A stretch of 64,000 nt of DNA from Rhodococcus jostii RHA1 (GCF_000014565.1 NC_008268.1:4964501-5028500), one strand, 5' to 3'; positions 51,623 to 61,156 are shown, numbered from the stretch's first letter. Numbers and translations: made by a program. The notes: generated from the letters alone by a model not told the origin.

Positions 51623-52770
51623 TGTCCACCGTGTCGATCATCGGGGCCGGACTCTCGAAGTTCGGCCGTCAGCCGGGCAAGAGCGGTCGCGAGCTGGCCC
51701 TGGACGCAATCGCGTCCGCCTTGGCCGACGCCGGCATCGCGTGGACCGATGTTCAGGTCGCATTCGGTGGCAGCGACGGTTCCGGGCTCGCCGACACCCT
51801 GGTCGCCGAACTCGGGCTCACCGGCATACCCTTCACCAACGTCAAGAACGGTTGCGCGACCGGCGGTAGCGCGCTGGTGTCGGCCGTCAACGCGATTCGC
51901 GCGGGTGCCGCCGACATCGCGCTCGCCGTCGGCTTCGACAAACATCCGCGCGGCGCCTTCGACCCGGCACCGGAGGATTGGGGCCTGCCCCTCGGCTACG
52001 GCGAGGCGGGCCTGATGGTCACCACCCAGTTCTTCGGCATCAAGATCGCGCGGTACATGCGCGAACACGCGATCAGCGCACCGACTCTGGCCGCCGTGGC
52101 GGAGAAGGCGTACCGCAACGGCTCGCTGAACCCGAATGCCTGGCGCCGCGAACCGATGTCCGCTGAGGCGATCGCCGCAGCGGACATGGTCAACGACCCG
52201 CTCACTCGATACATGTTCTGTTCTCCCGGCGAGGGCGGTGCCGCCGTCATCGTGGCGAGTGAGGCTGCAGTCCGGCGCCTCGGCGGCAGACCCGTTCAAC
52301 TACGGGGCATTTCGGCGGGCACCCGCCGCTTCGGCTCCTTCGAGGTGTTCGGTCCGTCGATACAGGGCGAGGGAACCCCTTCGAGCGTAAGTGCGTCCAC
52401 CGCTGCCGCCGCGTTCGAGCAGGCCGGACTCGGTCCGTCCGATGTGGACGTCGCGCAACTCCAGGACACGGAGAGCGGCGCCGAGATCATGCACATGGCC
52501 GAGTGCGGATTCTGCGAGCACGGCGAACAGGAGAAACTGATCGCGGCCGGCGAGACGGAGATCGGTGGCCGGATCCCCATCAACACCGACGGCGGATGCA
52601 TCGCCAACGGGGAACCGATCGGCGCCTCCGGCCTCCGGCAGCTACACGAGATCGTCACGCAGTTGCGCGGGGAGGCCGGTGCCCGACAGGTTCCCGGACA
52701 CCCGCGCATCGGATTCACCCATGTCTACGGTGCGCCCGGAATCAGCGCCTGCACCGTCCTGTCCGTCTGA
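51622..52770 (+). CDS. Thiolase-like lipid-transfer protein (SCP-x/Ltp2 type)
   Basis: A 382-residue thiolase-superfamily protein. The N-terminal nucleophile Cys lies in VKNGCATGGSALVSAV (near residue 78). The C-terminal half has a His in GFTHVYGAPGISACTVL and NTDGGCIANGEPIGASGLRQLHE. With a DUF35 partner it could be a beta-ketothiolase or, like Ltp2-ChsH2 in sterol side-chain breakdown, a retro-aldolase. The Cys favours a thiolase-type step. It is followed 10 nt later by acyl-CoA dehydrogenase 2. Confidence 0.87.
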   Translation: MSTVSIIGAGLSKFGRQPGKSGRELALDAIASALADAGIAWTDVQVAFGGSDGSGLADTLVAELGLTGIPFTNVKNGCATGGSALVSAVNAIRAGAADIALAVGFDKHPRGAFDPAPEDWGLPLGYGEAGLMVTTQFFGIKIARYMREHAISAPTLAAVAEKAYRNGSLNPNAWRREPMSAEAIAAADMVNDPLTRYMFCSPGEGGAAVIVASEAAVRRLGGRPVQLRGISAGTRRFGSFEVFGPSIQGEGTPSSVSASTAAAAFEQAGLGPSDVDVAQLQDTESGAEIMHMAECGFCEHGEQEKLIAAGETEIGGRIPINTDGGCIANGEPIGASGLRQLHEIVTQLRGEAGARQVPGHPRIGFTHVYGAPGISACTVLSV

Positions 52771-52779
52771 GGAAGAGCT

Positions 52780-53985
52780 ATGAATCAAGCAACGATGCCC
52801 GACCTGGACCAGTTCGTGGACGAAGCGCGGGCGTGGCTGAGAACCGTCGCCGAACCGCGCACCCAGATCAAGTGGGGGGTGGGATCCGACTCCGTCGCCG
52901 TCTTCGAGAATTGGACCGCGGAGCAGGAGCGCGACGAGACCGACCATATCCGGGCGTACGAGCAGACGAAGTTCGACGCCGGCTGGGGCTCGATGAATTG
53001 GCCGGACGAGTACGGTGGCCGTGGCCTGCCGATGTCCTACGTCCTTGCGTTCCGTCGGGAGGAGAACTGTTTCGACGTGCCGCGCCGGACCGAAATGTTC
53101 TCGGTGACGCAGCAACTGGTGGCCCCGGCAATCGCCCAGTGGGGAACACCGGAACAGTGCGAGCGGTATGTGCGCGCGATGCTCCGGACCGATATCATTG
53201 CCTGTCAGCTGTTTTCGGAGACCGAAGCCGGATCCGACCTTGCCGCCGTCCGGACGAGGGCAGTCGAACGGAATGGCCGCTGGACGATCACCGGGCACAA
53301 GGTGTGGACGTCCGGCGCCCGCGTCGCCGATGTGGGGGTGGCGGTGTGCCGCACCGACCCCGACGCGCCCAAACACGCAGGACTCACGGTGTTCCTGGTT
53401 CCGATGGATGCTCCCGGGGTCACCGTCCGGCCGATCCGCCAGATGACCGGGGGCAGTTCCTTCAACGAGGTCTATCTCGACGGTGTCGAACTGTCGGACG
53501 ACCACCGGTTGGGTCCGGTGGGGGAGGGGTGGCCGGTCGCCTTGACGGTGCTGGCGGCAGAGCGACTCGATGCCGGGAACCTGGGTCTGGCCAACGCCGA
53601 TCACGCCGTCGAACTCGCCCGTCACCTGGACCGGCAGCTGACCGAAATCGAGCGTGACAAGGTCGCGGATCTCGTGACCCGCAGCTATGTCCAGCGCGTG
53701 ACCGGTATGCGGGTGGCCGCGGCAGTGGTCGCCGACAAGGACCCCGGACCCGAGGCATCGGTGGGCAAATTGCTCGCCACGGACACCATGGCGCGTACGT
53801 CGGAGGTTGTCCGGCTGTTGCTGGGGCGCGATCTGATTGCCGACTCGGGCGAGTGGGGAACGTTCGCATGGACGGAGCATGTGCTCGGCGCACCCGGGTA
53901 CCGGATCGCGGGCGGCACCGACGAGATCCAGCGCAACATCCTCGCCGAGCGTGTTCTCGGTCTGCCGAGGGAGCCGCGCCGATGA
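52780..53985 (+). CDS. Acyl-CoA dehydrogenase 2
   Basis: A 401-residue flavoprotein with full family layout: WGSMNWPDEYGGRGLPMSYVL, FAD-binding QLFSETEAGSDLAAVRTRAV and GHKVWTSGARVADVGV, and the C-terminal YRIAGGTDEIQRNILAERVLGLPREP. GAAGAGC precedes the ATG. It may act alone or as partner of acyl-CoA dehydrogenase 1. The stop overlaps the ATG of the kinase-like gene, which couples dehydrogenation to that enzyme. Confidence 0.9.
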   Translation: MNQATMPDLDQFVDEARAWLRTVAEPRTQIKWGVGSDSVAVFENWTAEQERDETDHIRAYEQTKFDAGWGSMNWPDEYGGRGLPMSYVLAFRREENCFDVPRRTEMFSVTQQLVAPAIAQWGTPEQCERYVRAMLRTDIIACQLFSETEAGSDLAAVRTRAVERNGRWTITGHKVWTSGARVADVGVAVCRTDPDAPKHAGLTVFLVPMDAPGVTVRPIRQMTGGSSFNEVYLDGVELSDDHRLGPVGEGWPVALTVLAAERLDAGNLGLANADHAVELARHLDRQLTEIERDKVADLVTRSYVQRVTGMRVAAAVVADKDPGPEASVGKLLATDTMARTSEVVRLLLGRDLIADSGEWGTFAWTEHVLGAPGYRIAGGTDEIQRNILAERVLGLPREPRR

Positions 53986-54944
53986 CGACGAACAGCACAC
54001 TCGGCGTCCGGGTAGCCCAGCGCTTGCGCGAGCAGAGCCCCGGCCTCGACGTCGGCACACTCGAGCCGCTCCTCGGTGGCCATTCCGGATTGACATACAA
54101 AGTGCAGACCAGCGACGGCGACCTCGTGGTCAAGGCGGTTCCCGAGGGGCAACGCCCCATCGGGCGGCACGATATGGTGCGCCAGGCAAGAATCATGGAA
54201 ACACTCGGTGCGACAGAGGTTCCCGTTCCTCGCATCGTCGCGGTCGACGAGGACGGGCCGGCGTGGTTCGCGATGGAGTGCGTGGCCGGGGAATCGCTCG
54301 AGCCGGTGCTCGATTCTCCGCCGGTCGAACCCGCTGTCGCGGCAGCGCGGATGCGCCGGGCCGCCGCGGTGCTGCCGCTGCTGCACGCGGTGCCGGTCGA
54401 CACGATCCCGGCGGCCGGGGACCCGTTGTCACCCGGTGCGGAGCTGGCGCGGTGGAAACGCACCCTGGACGCCGTTCCTCCCGACCTCGTCAGCGGCGGC
54501 GACGAACTACTACGCCTCCTCGCCGCCGATCTCCCCGACGCGCTGGCACCGACGTTGGTGCACGGCGATTACCGGCTCGGCAACATCATTGCGCGTGACA
54601 CCGAGCCCGCGGCTTTGATCGACTGGGAGATCTGGAGCCTGGGCGATCCGCGGGTCGAATTGGGCTGGTTCCTCGTCTTCGCCGACGGGGCGAATTTTCC
54701 CGGGGTGGGACGCGCGGTGCCGGACCTGCCGTCCGCGGACGAACTGATCGACCTCTACACCGGGGATCACCCGGCGCTGCCGGATATGAACTGGTTCAAC
54801 GCGCTCGGCCGTCTGAAGATGGCGGCGATCATGGGCCACAACTTGCGCCGGCACCGTGAGGGCCGTCACCACGACCCCGACCAGGAACGGCTGCCCGACA
54901 CCATCTCGCAGCTCATCCGCAGCGGAACCGCGCTACTTGCCTGA
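53982..54944 (+). CDS. APH-type phosphotransferase (LvaA/ACAD10-11 kinase-like)
   Basis: A 320-residue aminoglycoside-phosphotransferase-fold protein. Seen are the glycine loop LLGGHSGLTYKVQT, Lys in DLVVKAVPEG, the catalytic VHGDYRLGNII (Asp near residue 196) and the metal-binding LIDWEIWSLGDPRVELGWFLV. In ACAD10/11 and in Pseudomonas LvaA this fold phosphorylates the 4-hydroxyl of hydroxyacyl-CoAs. Placement between two acyl-CoA dehydrogenase genes, overlapping the first by 4 nt, fits that role better than drug resistance. Confidence 0.88.
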   Translation: MTTNSTLGVRVAQRLREQSPGLDVGTLEPLLGGHSGLTYKVQTSDGDLVVKAVPEGQRPIGRHDMVRQARIMETLGATEVPVPRIVAVDEDGPAWFAMECVAGESLEPVLDSPPVEPAVAAARMRRAAAVLPLLHAVPVDTIPAAGDPLSPGAELARWKRTLDAVPPDLVSGGDELLRLLAADLPDALAPTLVHGDYRLGNIIARDTEPAALIDWEIWSLGDPRVELGWFLVFADGANFPGVGRAVPDLPSADELIDLYTGDHPALPDMNWFNALGRLKMAAIMGHNLRRHREGRHHDPDQERLPDTISQLIRSGTALLA

Positions 54945-54994
54945 TCAACCTCCGATCATCGCGTGACGCGATGACGGAACAGAGAGGACCTCAC

Positions 54995-56197
54995 GTGGAC
55001 TTCGAATACTCCGCGCGCACCGAGCAACTGCTCGAGCAGCTGCGGAACTTCATGGAAGAGCACGTCTATCCGGCCGAGGCCGTGTACGACGAGCAGATCA
55101 AGTCGAACGACAACCCACACGAGCAGCCCAAGGTCATGCTGGACCTGCAGGCGAAGGCGCGCGAGCTCGGATTGTGGAATCTCTTCATGACGCACGGCGA
55201 GTGGGGCGCCGGTCTCACCAACCTCGAGTACGCCCCGCTCGCCGAACTGGTCGGACGCTCGGTGATCGGCAACGAAGCCATCAACTGTTCGGCGCCCGAC
55301 ACCGGCAACATGGAGATCCTCGCCATGTACGGCACCGAGCAACAGCAGTCCCGGTGGCTCGCGCCGCTCCTCGACTGCACGATCCGGTCGGCGTTCGCCA
55401 TGACGGAACCGGATGTGGCGAGCTCGGACGCCACCAATATCACGTCGACCATCCGCCGGGACGGCGACGAATACGTCCTGAACGGCCGGAAGTGGTACAC
55501 CTCGGGCATTCTCGACCCCGACTGCAAGCTCGTCATCTTCATGGGCAAGTCCGATCCCGACGCTCCGACCTACCGGCAGCAGAGCATGATCCTGGTGCCC
55601 GCGGATTCTCCCGGTATCGAGGTGCTCCGCGATCTGCCCATGTTCGGGTACCGCGACCGGCTCGGTCACGGCGAGGTCCAGTTCACGGACGTCCGGGTGC
55701 CTGCCGATCACATGCTCGGCGCCGAGGGCGACGGTTTCGCGATCGCGCAGGGCAGGCTGGGGCCGGGCCGCATGCACTACGCGATGCGGGCGATCGGCAT
55801 GGCCGAGCGCGCCCTCGAGCTGATGTGCCGACGAGCTCTGCAGCGCAATGCCTTCGGTGCGCCGCTCGCCGACCGCGGTGTGGTACGGGAGTGGATCGCA
55901 CGCAGCCGGATGGAGATCGACCAGATCCGGCTGCTGGTTCTCCAGTCGTCGTGGCTGATGGACACCCGGGGCAACGCCGCGGCCCGGTCGGAAGTCGCCG
56001 CGATCAAGGTCGCGGCCATGGAGGTCGCTCATCGAGTGGTCGACCATGCCGTCCAGACCTACGGCGCGGCAGGGGTGAGTGACGACACGATCCTGGCCCG
56101 GCTGTATGCGATCACCCGGGCGCTGCAGATCGCCGACGGTCCGAACGAAGTCCATCTGCGCACCATCGCGCGCCTCGAACTGAAGAAGTACGCATGA
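54995..56197 (+). CDS. Acyl-CoA dehydrogenase 3 (ACAD11-like)
   Basis: A 400-residue flavoprotein close to the dehydrogenase half of ACAD11: FMEEHVYPAEAVYDEQ at the start, NLFMTHGEWGAGLTNLEYAPLAE, FAMTEPDVASSDATNI, LNGRKWYTSGILDPDCKLVIFMGKSDPDA, and AIGMAERALELMCRRALQR. GTG 54995 is preferred to ATG 54971 because AGAGGA lies 7 nt upstream and family homology begins MDFEYS. Together with the preceding kinase it mirrors the two halves of ACAD10/11. The stop overlaps the next SDR start (ATGA). Confidence 0.9.
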   Translation: MDFEYSARTEQLLEQLRNFMEEHVYPAEAVYDEQIKSNDNPHEQPKVMLDLQAKARELGLWNLFMTHGEWGAGLTNLEYAPLAELVGRSVIGNEAINCSAPDTGNMEILAMYGTEQQQSRWLAPLLDCTIRSAFAMTEPDVASSDATNITSTIRRDGDEYVLNGRKWYTSGILDPDCKLVIFMGKSDPDAPTYRQQSMILVPADSPGIEVLRDLPMFGYRDRLGHGEVQFTDVRVPADHMLGAEGDGFAIAQGRLGPGRMHYAMRAIGMAERALELMCRRALQRNAFGAPLADRGVVREWIARSRMEIDQIRLLVLQSSWLMDTRGNAAARSEVAAIKVAAMEVAHRVVDHAVQTYGAAGVSDDTILARLYAITRALQIADGPNEVHLRTIARLELKKYA

Positions 56198-56955
56198 ATG
56201 CACCGCGAGAACTGACAGGCAAGGTCGCACTCGTCACGGGGGCCACCCGTGGGCTCGGATACGCCATCGCCAGCGGGCTGGCCGCCGCGGGGGCCACGGT
56301 GATCGTGTCGAGTCGCAAGGAGGACGCGTGCATCTCCGCGGCCCTCGCGATCACGAGGGACACCGGTGGCATCGCCGAACCGCTCGCACTGCACGTCGGG
56401 AAGTGGGACGCGATCGAACTCGCCGTCGACCACATTCTCGCGCAGTTCGGGAGCCTCGACATCGTCGTCAACAACGCCGGCATCGCACCTCTCTCGCCGA
56501 ACCTCGAGTCGGTCTCCGAGTCGCTCTTCGACAAGACGATCGAGGTCAACCTCAAGGGCCCGTTCCGGCTCATGGCGGTGGCCGGTGCCAGGATGAGCGC
56601 GGCCGGGGGCGGTTCGATCATCAACATCTCGAGCATCGGGGCATTGCGGCCCAGCCCGCCGGAGGCGATGTACGCGGCATCGAAGAACGGTCTCAACGCG
56701 CTGACGATGGCCTTCGCTCAGGAATACGCGCCCCGGGTACGGGTGAACTGCATCATGCCGGGCGGATTCGCGACCGACATGGCGGCGGATTGGGACGACG
56801 AGTTCGTCGGCAAGATCATCGACCGACTCCCTGCCGGCCGCCTGGGGCACCCGGACGAAATCGCCGGTCTCGTCGTGCATCTGGCGGGCGACCGTGCCGG
56901 TTACACCACGGGTGCCGTCATCCCGGTAGACGGCGGGCGCACGGCCGTCTACTGA
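56194..56955 (+). CDS. Short-chain dehydrogenase/reductase 1
   Basis: A 253-residue classical SDR: cofactor motif TGATRGLGYAIA, NNAG at about residue 92, Ser in NISSIGALRPS, and active-site YAASK (about residue 157). Loop residues SSRKED after strand 2 suggest NADP or mixed cofactor use. It likely oxidises a 3-hydroxyacyl-CoA or a related alcohol in the pathway. It overlaps acyl-CoA dehydrogenase 3 by 4 nt. Confidence 0.9.
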   Translation: MNAPRELTGKVALVTGATRGLGYAIASGLAAAGATVIVSSRKEDACISAALAITRDTGGIAEPLALHVGKWDAIELAVDHILAQFGSLDIVVNNAGIAPLSPNLESVSESLFDKTIEVNLKGPFRLMAVAGARMSAAGGGSIINISSIGALRPSPPEAMYAASKNGLNALTMAFAQEYAPRVRVNCIMPGGFATDMAADWDDEFVGKIIDRLPAGRLGHPDEIAGLVVHLAGDRAGYTTGAVIPVDGGRTAVY

Positions 56956-56992
56956 CGCGCGCGTGCCACGAACACGAGTAGGAGCCAACCAC

Positions 56993-57754
56993 ATGCAGGT
57001 ACCCGAGCTGTTCCAGCTGAGCGGTCGCGTCGCCGTCGTCACGGGTGCGTCGTCCGGACTGGGAACGGGATTCGCGCGGACACTGGCGTCGGCGGGCGCG
57101 ACGGTCTTCGCGGCCGCCCGCCGTGTCGAGCGCCTCGCGGCGCTGGCCGACGAGGTCGAGGGGGTCGTCCCCGTCGAGTGCGACATCACCGTGGACGCGG
57201 ATCGGCGCTCGCTGGTCGATCGGGTACTCGCGGAGGCCGGACGAATCGACGTCCTCGTCAACAACGCAGGCAGACCCGGCAGGCCGAACGCCGAGGACGA
57301 GAGCCCGGAGGAATTCTCCTCGATTCTCGACGTCAATCTGGCCGCGGGATTTCATCTCGCCACGTCCGTCGCCTCGACCACACCGGCAGGCGAGGCCGCG
57401 TCGATCATCAATATCTCCTCGGTCGTCGGGCTGGTGTCGACGGCACCCATCGGCGGGGCGAGCTATGCGGCATCGAAAGCCGGCGTGCTCGGACTGACCC
57501 GCGAACTCGCCGGGCAGTGGGGCAGGCGTGGGATCCGCGTGAACGCCATCGTGCCGGGCTGGTTCGACACGGAAATGACCGATGGATTGTTCAGCAACCA
57601 GCGCTCGGCGGACTGGGTGCGCCGCAACACGATGCTCGCCCGCGGCGGACGCCCCGGTGAAGTGGACGGGGCCGTGCTCTTCCTGGCGTCGGACGCGTCG
57701 TCGTACGTCACAGGCCAGACTCTGGTGGTCGATGGCGGCTGGACCGCCCGGTAG
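56993..57754 (+). CDS. Short-chain dehydrogenase/reductase 2
   Basis: A 253-residue classical SDR with TGASSGLGTGFA, NNAG, NISSVVGLVS and YAASK. ATG 56993 (MQVPELFQLSG) follows TAGGAG and is preferred over the longer frame. It is 37 nt after SDR 1 and ends 15 nt before the alcohol dehydrogenase start. The two SDRs are diverged, so they probably act on different intermediates. Confidence 0.9.
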   Translation: MQVPELFQLSGRVAVVTGASSGLGTGFARTLASAGATVFAAARRVERLAALADEVEGVVPVECDITVDADRRSLVDRVLAEAGRIDVLVNNAGRPGRPNAEDESPEEFSSILDVNLAAGFHLATSVASTTPAGEAASIINISSVVGLVSTAPIGGASYAASKAGVLGLTRELAGQWGRRGIRVNAIVPGWFDTEMTDGLFSNQRSADWVRRNTMLARGGRPGEVDGAVLFLASDASSYVTGQTLVVDGGWTAR

Positions 57755-57769
57755 GCAAAGGTGACACTC

Positions 57770-58837
57770 ATGGCAGTTCCGACGATGCGCGCAGTACGCC
57801 TGACCGGCTGGGGTGACGGTGCACGGGTTGTGCGCATCCCGGTTCCCGAACCGCGGGGGCATCAGCTGCTTCTCCGGGTCGAGGCCGCCGGGCTGTGCAG
57901 ATCCGATCTGCACGTGATGGACGCACCCGCGGGAGTATTCGACTATCCCCTTCCGTTCACGCTCGGGCACGAGGTGGCGGGAACCGTCGTCGGTGCGGGC
58001 CCGTCGGCGGACAAGTCCTGGATCGGCGAGTCCGTCGTCGTCCATGGTGTCTGGTCGTGCGGGCAATGCCGCAACTGCCGCCGAAGTCGGGAGAACTATT
58101 GCTTCGAACTGAGCCCACGCGAGGACGGTCGTCTCACCGCGATCGGCAACGGCATCGGGTATGACGGCGGTCTGGCCGACACCATGATCGTTCCATCGGA
58201 GCGGTGCCTGGTCCGTACCCACGGGCTCGCTCCCGAGAGCGCCGCCCCACTCGCCGATGCCGCCCTGACGGCCTATCACGCAATCCGTACCAACCGGGAC
58301 GTCGTCGACGCCGACTCCGTGTCCGTGGTGGTCGGTGTCGGGGGACTGGGCCACCTCGCGATCCAGGTTCTTCGCGCACTAGGCGCGGGAACGATCGTCG
58401 CGGTCGATCCGCGGGCAAGTTCGCGCGACCTCGCGCGTCGATTGGGGGCGGACGTGGCGGTGTCGGACATCGCGGAGGTTGCGACCTTGCGGTCCGGCGT
58501 GGCCCGGCGTCACTGCGCTGATGTGGTCTTCGATTTCGTCGGAGCGCCGGACACGATGGAATCGGCGGCACAGTTGCTCGCCCCCGGGGGCCGACTGGTC
58601 ACCGTCGGCAGCGCCGGCGGTCGGCTCACGGTGGGAAAAGACGTGGGACTCGCGGCGGGGTGGCAGGTGACTGCGCCGTTCTGGGGAACTCGAGCGGACC
58701 TCGAGGCCGTGGTCGACCTCGCGAACCGGGGCCTGCTGGCCGTCGAGGCGACCGCGTACCCGTTGGACGACGTTCTCGACGTGTATTCGAAGTTGCGCCG
58801 CGGCGAGATCACCGGGAGGGCCGTCGTGATCCCGTGA
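57770..58837 (+). CDS. Zinc-dependent alcohol dehydrogenase (MDR family)
   Basis: A 355-residue medium-chain dehydrogenase. The catalytic zinc ligands are in AAGLCRSDLHVMD and GHEVAG; the structural zinc cluster is CGQCRNCRRSRENYC. The Rossmann motif is GVGGLGHLAIQVL and the Asp in IVAVDPRA favours NAD. ATG 57770 is chosen for AAAGGTGA 6 nt upstream, over GTG 57761. It ends 40 nt before operator 4, so it is likely the last gene of the transcript that begins at 50418. Confidence 0.9.
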   Translation: MAVPTMRAVRLTGWGDGARVVRIPVPEPRGHQLLLRVEAAGLCRSDLHVMDAPAGVFDYPLPFTLGHEVAGTVVGAGPSADKSWIGESVVVHGVWSCGQCRNCRRSRENYCFELSPREDGRLTAIGNGIGYDGGLADTMIVPSERCLVRTHGLAPESAAPLADAALTAYHAIRTNRDVVDADSVSVVVGVGGLGHLAIQVLRALGAGTIVAVDPRASSRDLARRLGADVAVSDIAEVATLRSGVARRHCADVVFDFVGAPDTMESAAQLLAPGGRLVTVGSAGGRLTVGKDVGLAAGWQVTAPFWGTRADLEAVVDLANRGLLAVEATAYPLDDVLDVYSKLRRGEITGRAVVIP

Positions 58838-58877
58838 CGGACGAAAAGCTGGGCGCGGTGCGCGTCGTAGTCAATAA

Positions 58878-58890
58878 TGAAACTAGTTCA
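58878..58890 (+). promoter_or_regulatory. TGAA-N5-TTCA operator 4
   Basis: TGAAACTAGTTCA lies 22 nt before the preferred start of the acyl-CoA ligase gene. Its position rules out ATG 58877 as the likely start, since that ATG overlaps the site. Confidence 0.65.
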
Positions 58891-58912
58891 CTTCAATGAA
58901 AGGGTCGGCGGA

Positions 58913-60421
58913 ATGTGGGAGCTGGCACGCGAATTCGTTGCTCGCGCAGCGAATTCTCCGGATGACATCGCAGTCGTCGATGCGACGGGGGAGCACACGG
59001 TGGCGGAGGTGGTCGCGGCGGCAACCGGGCTCGCCGCCCAACTGAACGCCGCGACGGGTGGCTCACCGACGGTGTTGGTGCAGGCCGACAACACGTGGCG
59101 CACACTCGCCGCGGCCATCGCCGTCGGACTGCGCGGCGGCCTGATCGCGGTGTTCAGCCGACATGCCACCCCGTCGGAGTTCGCCGTGGCCCTGAACGAT
59201 ATCGCACCCGACGTGGTGATCGCCGACCGGCAGTCGCTCTCGCACTGGGGTGTACCGGAGGACCGCTTCTGCGAGGAGGCGGCCGCGCCGGCCGGCTGGG
59301 TGATGCGCTGGTCGCGATCACCGGTCAGCGACGTCGAGCGATGGAACGGCGGGATCGCGATCGCGATGACGTCCGGGTCGACCGGACATCCCAAGTGCGT
59401 GGTGCAGTCCGAATCCGCAATCCGGTACGCCTGCCGTTGCACGGTCGAGGCGGTCGGCCTCGAACCTGGAGATCCTGTCGCGGCGTTCGTGCCACTGTCG
59501 TCGGTAGCCGCTTTCTGCTTCGGGCTCTATCTCCCCGCCATGCTGGCCGCGCCGATGGTCTGCATGGACGGCTGGAAGCCTGCGACAGCCCTCCAGATCG
59601 TCCGGGAACACCGGGTCGCGTGGACGATGCTCGTCCCGACCATGGCGCTTCAGCTGGCCGTTGCGCCGGATGCTGCGGGAGCGCTGACGTCGCTGCGCGC
59701 AATGACCGTCGGCGGTGGTCCCATGGATGCCGGCGCGCTCGGTCGCGCCGAACAGACCCTCGGCACCACGTTCCTGCGTGTGTTCGGTATGTCCGAGTGT
59801 CTCGGGCACACGACCCCGCTGCCCGCGGACGAACCGGGCGTCCGCCTGGGGCGGGACGGTCGTCCCTTCCCCGGGACCGTCGTCCGGGCGGTCGACGCAC
59901 ACGGCACTCCTCTGCCACCGGGCCGCGTGGGCGATGCCCAGGTCATGGGTCCCTCCCTCTTCGTCGGCTATGCACGGTCAGGGGTTCCCGCGCCCCCCGA
60001 ACTCACCGCGGACGGATTCCTGCCCACCGGCGACCTCGTCGAAGTCGCGGAGGACGGCACCATCCGGGTCATGGGGCGCCAGAAGCAGATCATCATTCGC
60101 GGGGGCCGCAACATCGACATCAACGAGGTCGAGGCCGCGATCGCACGCATCCCGACCGTGTCCCAGGTGTGTGTGGTCCCGGTTCCGGACGAGCTACTCG
60201 GTGAGCGTGCTGCGGCCCTGGTCGTGAGTACCGGCGATCCGATCACCCTCGACGAGGTCGTCGCATATCTCGGAGACATCGAATTCCCGAAGTTCAAGTG
60301 GCCGGAGTTCGTCTTCGCGATCGACGATCTGCCGCAGAATCGGGTGGGGAAGCTGTCTCGGCCGGATGCGGTAGTTCTTGCAACACGCCTGCTCGCGGGT
60401 ACCGACAGCCACTCATATTGA
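58913..60421 (+). CDS. Acyl-CoA synthetase (AMP-forming)
   Basis: A 502-residue ANL-superfamily ligase. The phosphate loop is IAMTSGSTGHPKCVVQS, followed by FGMSECLGHTTPLP, the hinge TGDLVEVAEDGTIRVMGRQKQIIIRGGRNI and the C-terminal Lys in LPQNRVGKLSRPDAV. It activates a carboxylic acid to its CoA ester and so is the entry enzyme of the pathway. ATG 58913 with AAAGGG upstream is preferred. It has its own operator and promoter. Confidence 0.9.
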   Translation: MWELAREFVARAANSPDDIAVVDATGEHTVAEVVAAATGLAAQLNAATGGSPTVLVQADNTWRTLAAAIAVGLRGGLIAVFSRHATPSEFAVALNDIAPDVVIADRQSLSHWGVPEDRFCEEAAAPAGWVMRWSRSPVSDVERWNGGIAIAMTSGSTGHPKCVVQSESAIRYACRCTVEAVGLEPGDPVAAFVPLSSVAAFCFGLYLPAMLAAPMVCMDGWKPATALQIVREHRVAWTMLVPTMALQLAVAPDAAGALTSLRAMTVGGGPMDAGALGRAEQTLGTTFLRVFGMSECLGHTTPLPADEPGVRLGRDGRPFPGTVVRAVDAHGTPLPPGRVGDAQVMGPSLFVGYARSGVPAPPELTADGFLPTGDLVEVAEDGTIRVMGRQKQIIIRGGRNIDINEVEAAIARIPTVSQVCVVPVPDELLGERAAALVVSTGDPITLDEVVAYLGDIEFPKFKWPEFVFAIDDLPQNRVGKLSRPDAVVLATRLLAGTDSHSY

Positions 60422-60428
60422 CCCGACT

Positions 60429-60441
60429 TCACCTCAGTTCA
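60429..60441 (+). promoter_or_regulatory. TGAA-N5-TTCA-like operator 5
   Basis: TCACCTCAGTTCA keeps the right half exactly and one mismatch in the left. It lies 34 nt before the TetR gene start, as expected for autoregulation. Confidence 0.5.
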
Positions 60442-60474
60442 GGTAGTCTCTGAGGTACCGACCCGAACAAACAG

Positions 60475-61113
60475 ATGGATGGGGGACTCGTGTCCGTAGA
60501 AGCCATGACGCTCCGCGATGGTCCGCGTTCGAAGCGCGGGCTCATTCTGACGGCCGCGATCGAACGCTTCGGGGAGGTCGGCTTCGAGCACACGAAGTGG
60601 GCGTCGATTGCCGACGAGGTGGGCATCGGCCAGACGGCGCTCTATCACTATTTCGAGTCGAAGGGTCACTGCCTGCTGACCATCATGCGTCTCGAACTGG
60701 CGCAGTCGCTCGAGCGATTCACCGCCGCGATCGAGGGCGTCGACGACCCGGTCGAGGCGTTGAGTGCCGCCGTCACCAGCGCTCTGGAAGCGACCCCGCG
60801 GGACGCCCTTCAGCGGCGCATCCTTCAAAGCCACATGGATCTGCTCGCCACTCCCCGCCAATCGGAGAAGGAAGAGGCCGAGCGTCAGACCTCGCGCGCG
60901 CTGGTGAACTCGATCGAAGAAGAATGGTCTCTTCTCATTGCGCGGGGGATGGGTGCGGGCGTATTCGCCGACAGTGATCCACGATTGATGGCCCGGCTGA
61001 TTCTCGGACTCGTCGTCAGTGTGTGGCGGTGGTATCGACCCGGCGGGGACATGACCCTCGACCAGCTCAACCAGCACGTTCGCGACGCCACCCTGCGCAT
61101 CGTCCGCGCGTAA
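60475..61113 (+). CDS. TetR-family regulator of the catabolic cluster
   Basis: A 212-residue TetR protein: helix-turn-helix KRGLILTAAIERFGEVGFEHTKWASIADEVGIGQTALYHYFESKG (about residues 19-64), then a C-terminal domain ending HVRDATLRIVRA as in KstR-like acyl-CoA-responsive repressors. It lies in the middle of the cluster with an operator before its own start, and the same site precedes four other transcripts. A CoA-thioester inducer is inferred. Alternative starts are GTG 60490 and ATG 60505. Confidence 0.88.
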   Translation: MDGGLVSVEAMTLRDGPRSKRGLILTAAIERFGEVGFEHTKWASIADEVGIGQTALYHYFESKGHCLLTIMRLELAQSLERFTAAIEGVDDPVEALSAAVTSALEATPRDALQRRILQSHMDLLATPRQSEKEEAERQTSRALVNSIEEEWSLLIARGMGAGVFADSDPRLMARLILGLVVSVWRWYRPGGDMTLDQLNQHVRDATLRIVRA

Positions 61114-61156
61114 CGCGGACGTGTGCGGAGGGGTGGTTTTTCTTACTCTCGATATT

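Noticed and set aside
53982..54944. The APH-fold gene as an aminoglycoside resistance gene
   Set aside because: It overlaps an acyl-CoA dehydrogenase gene and is followed by an ACAD11-like gene within a beta-oxidation cluster, which fits a hydroxyacyl-CoA kinase better.
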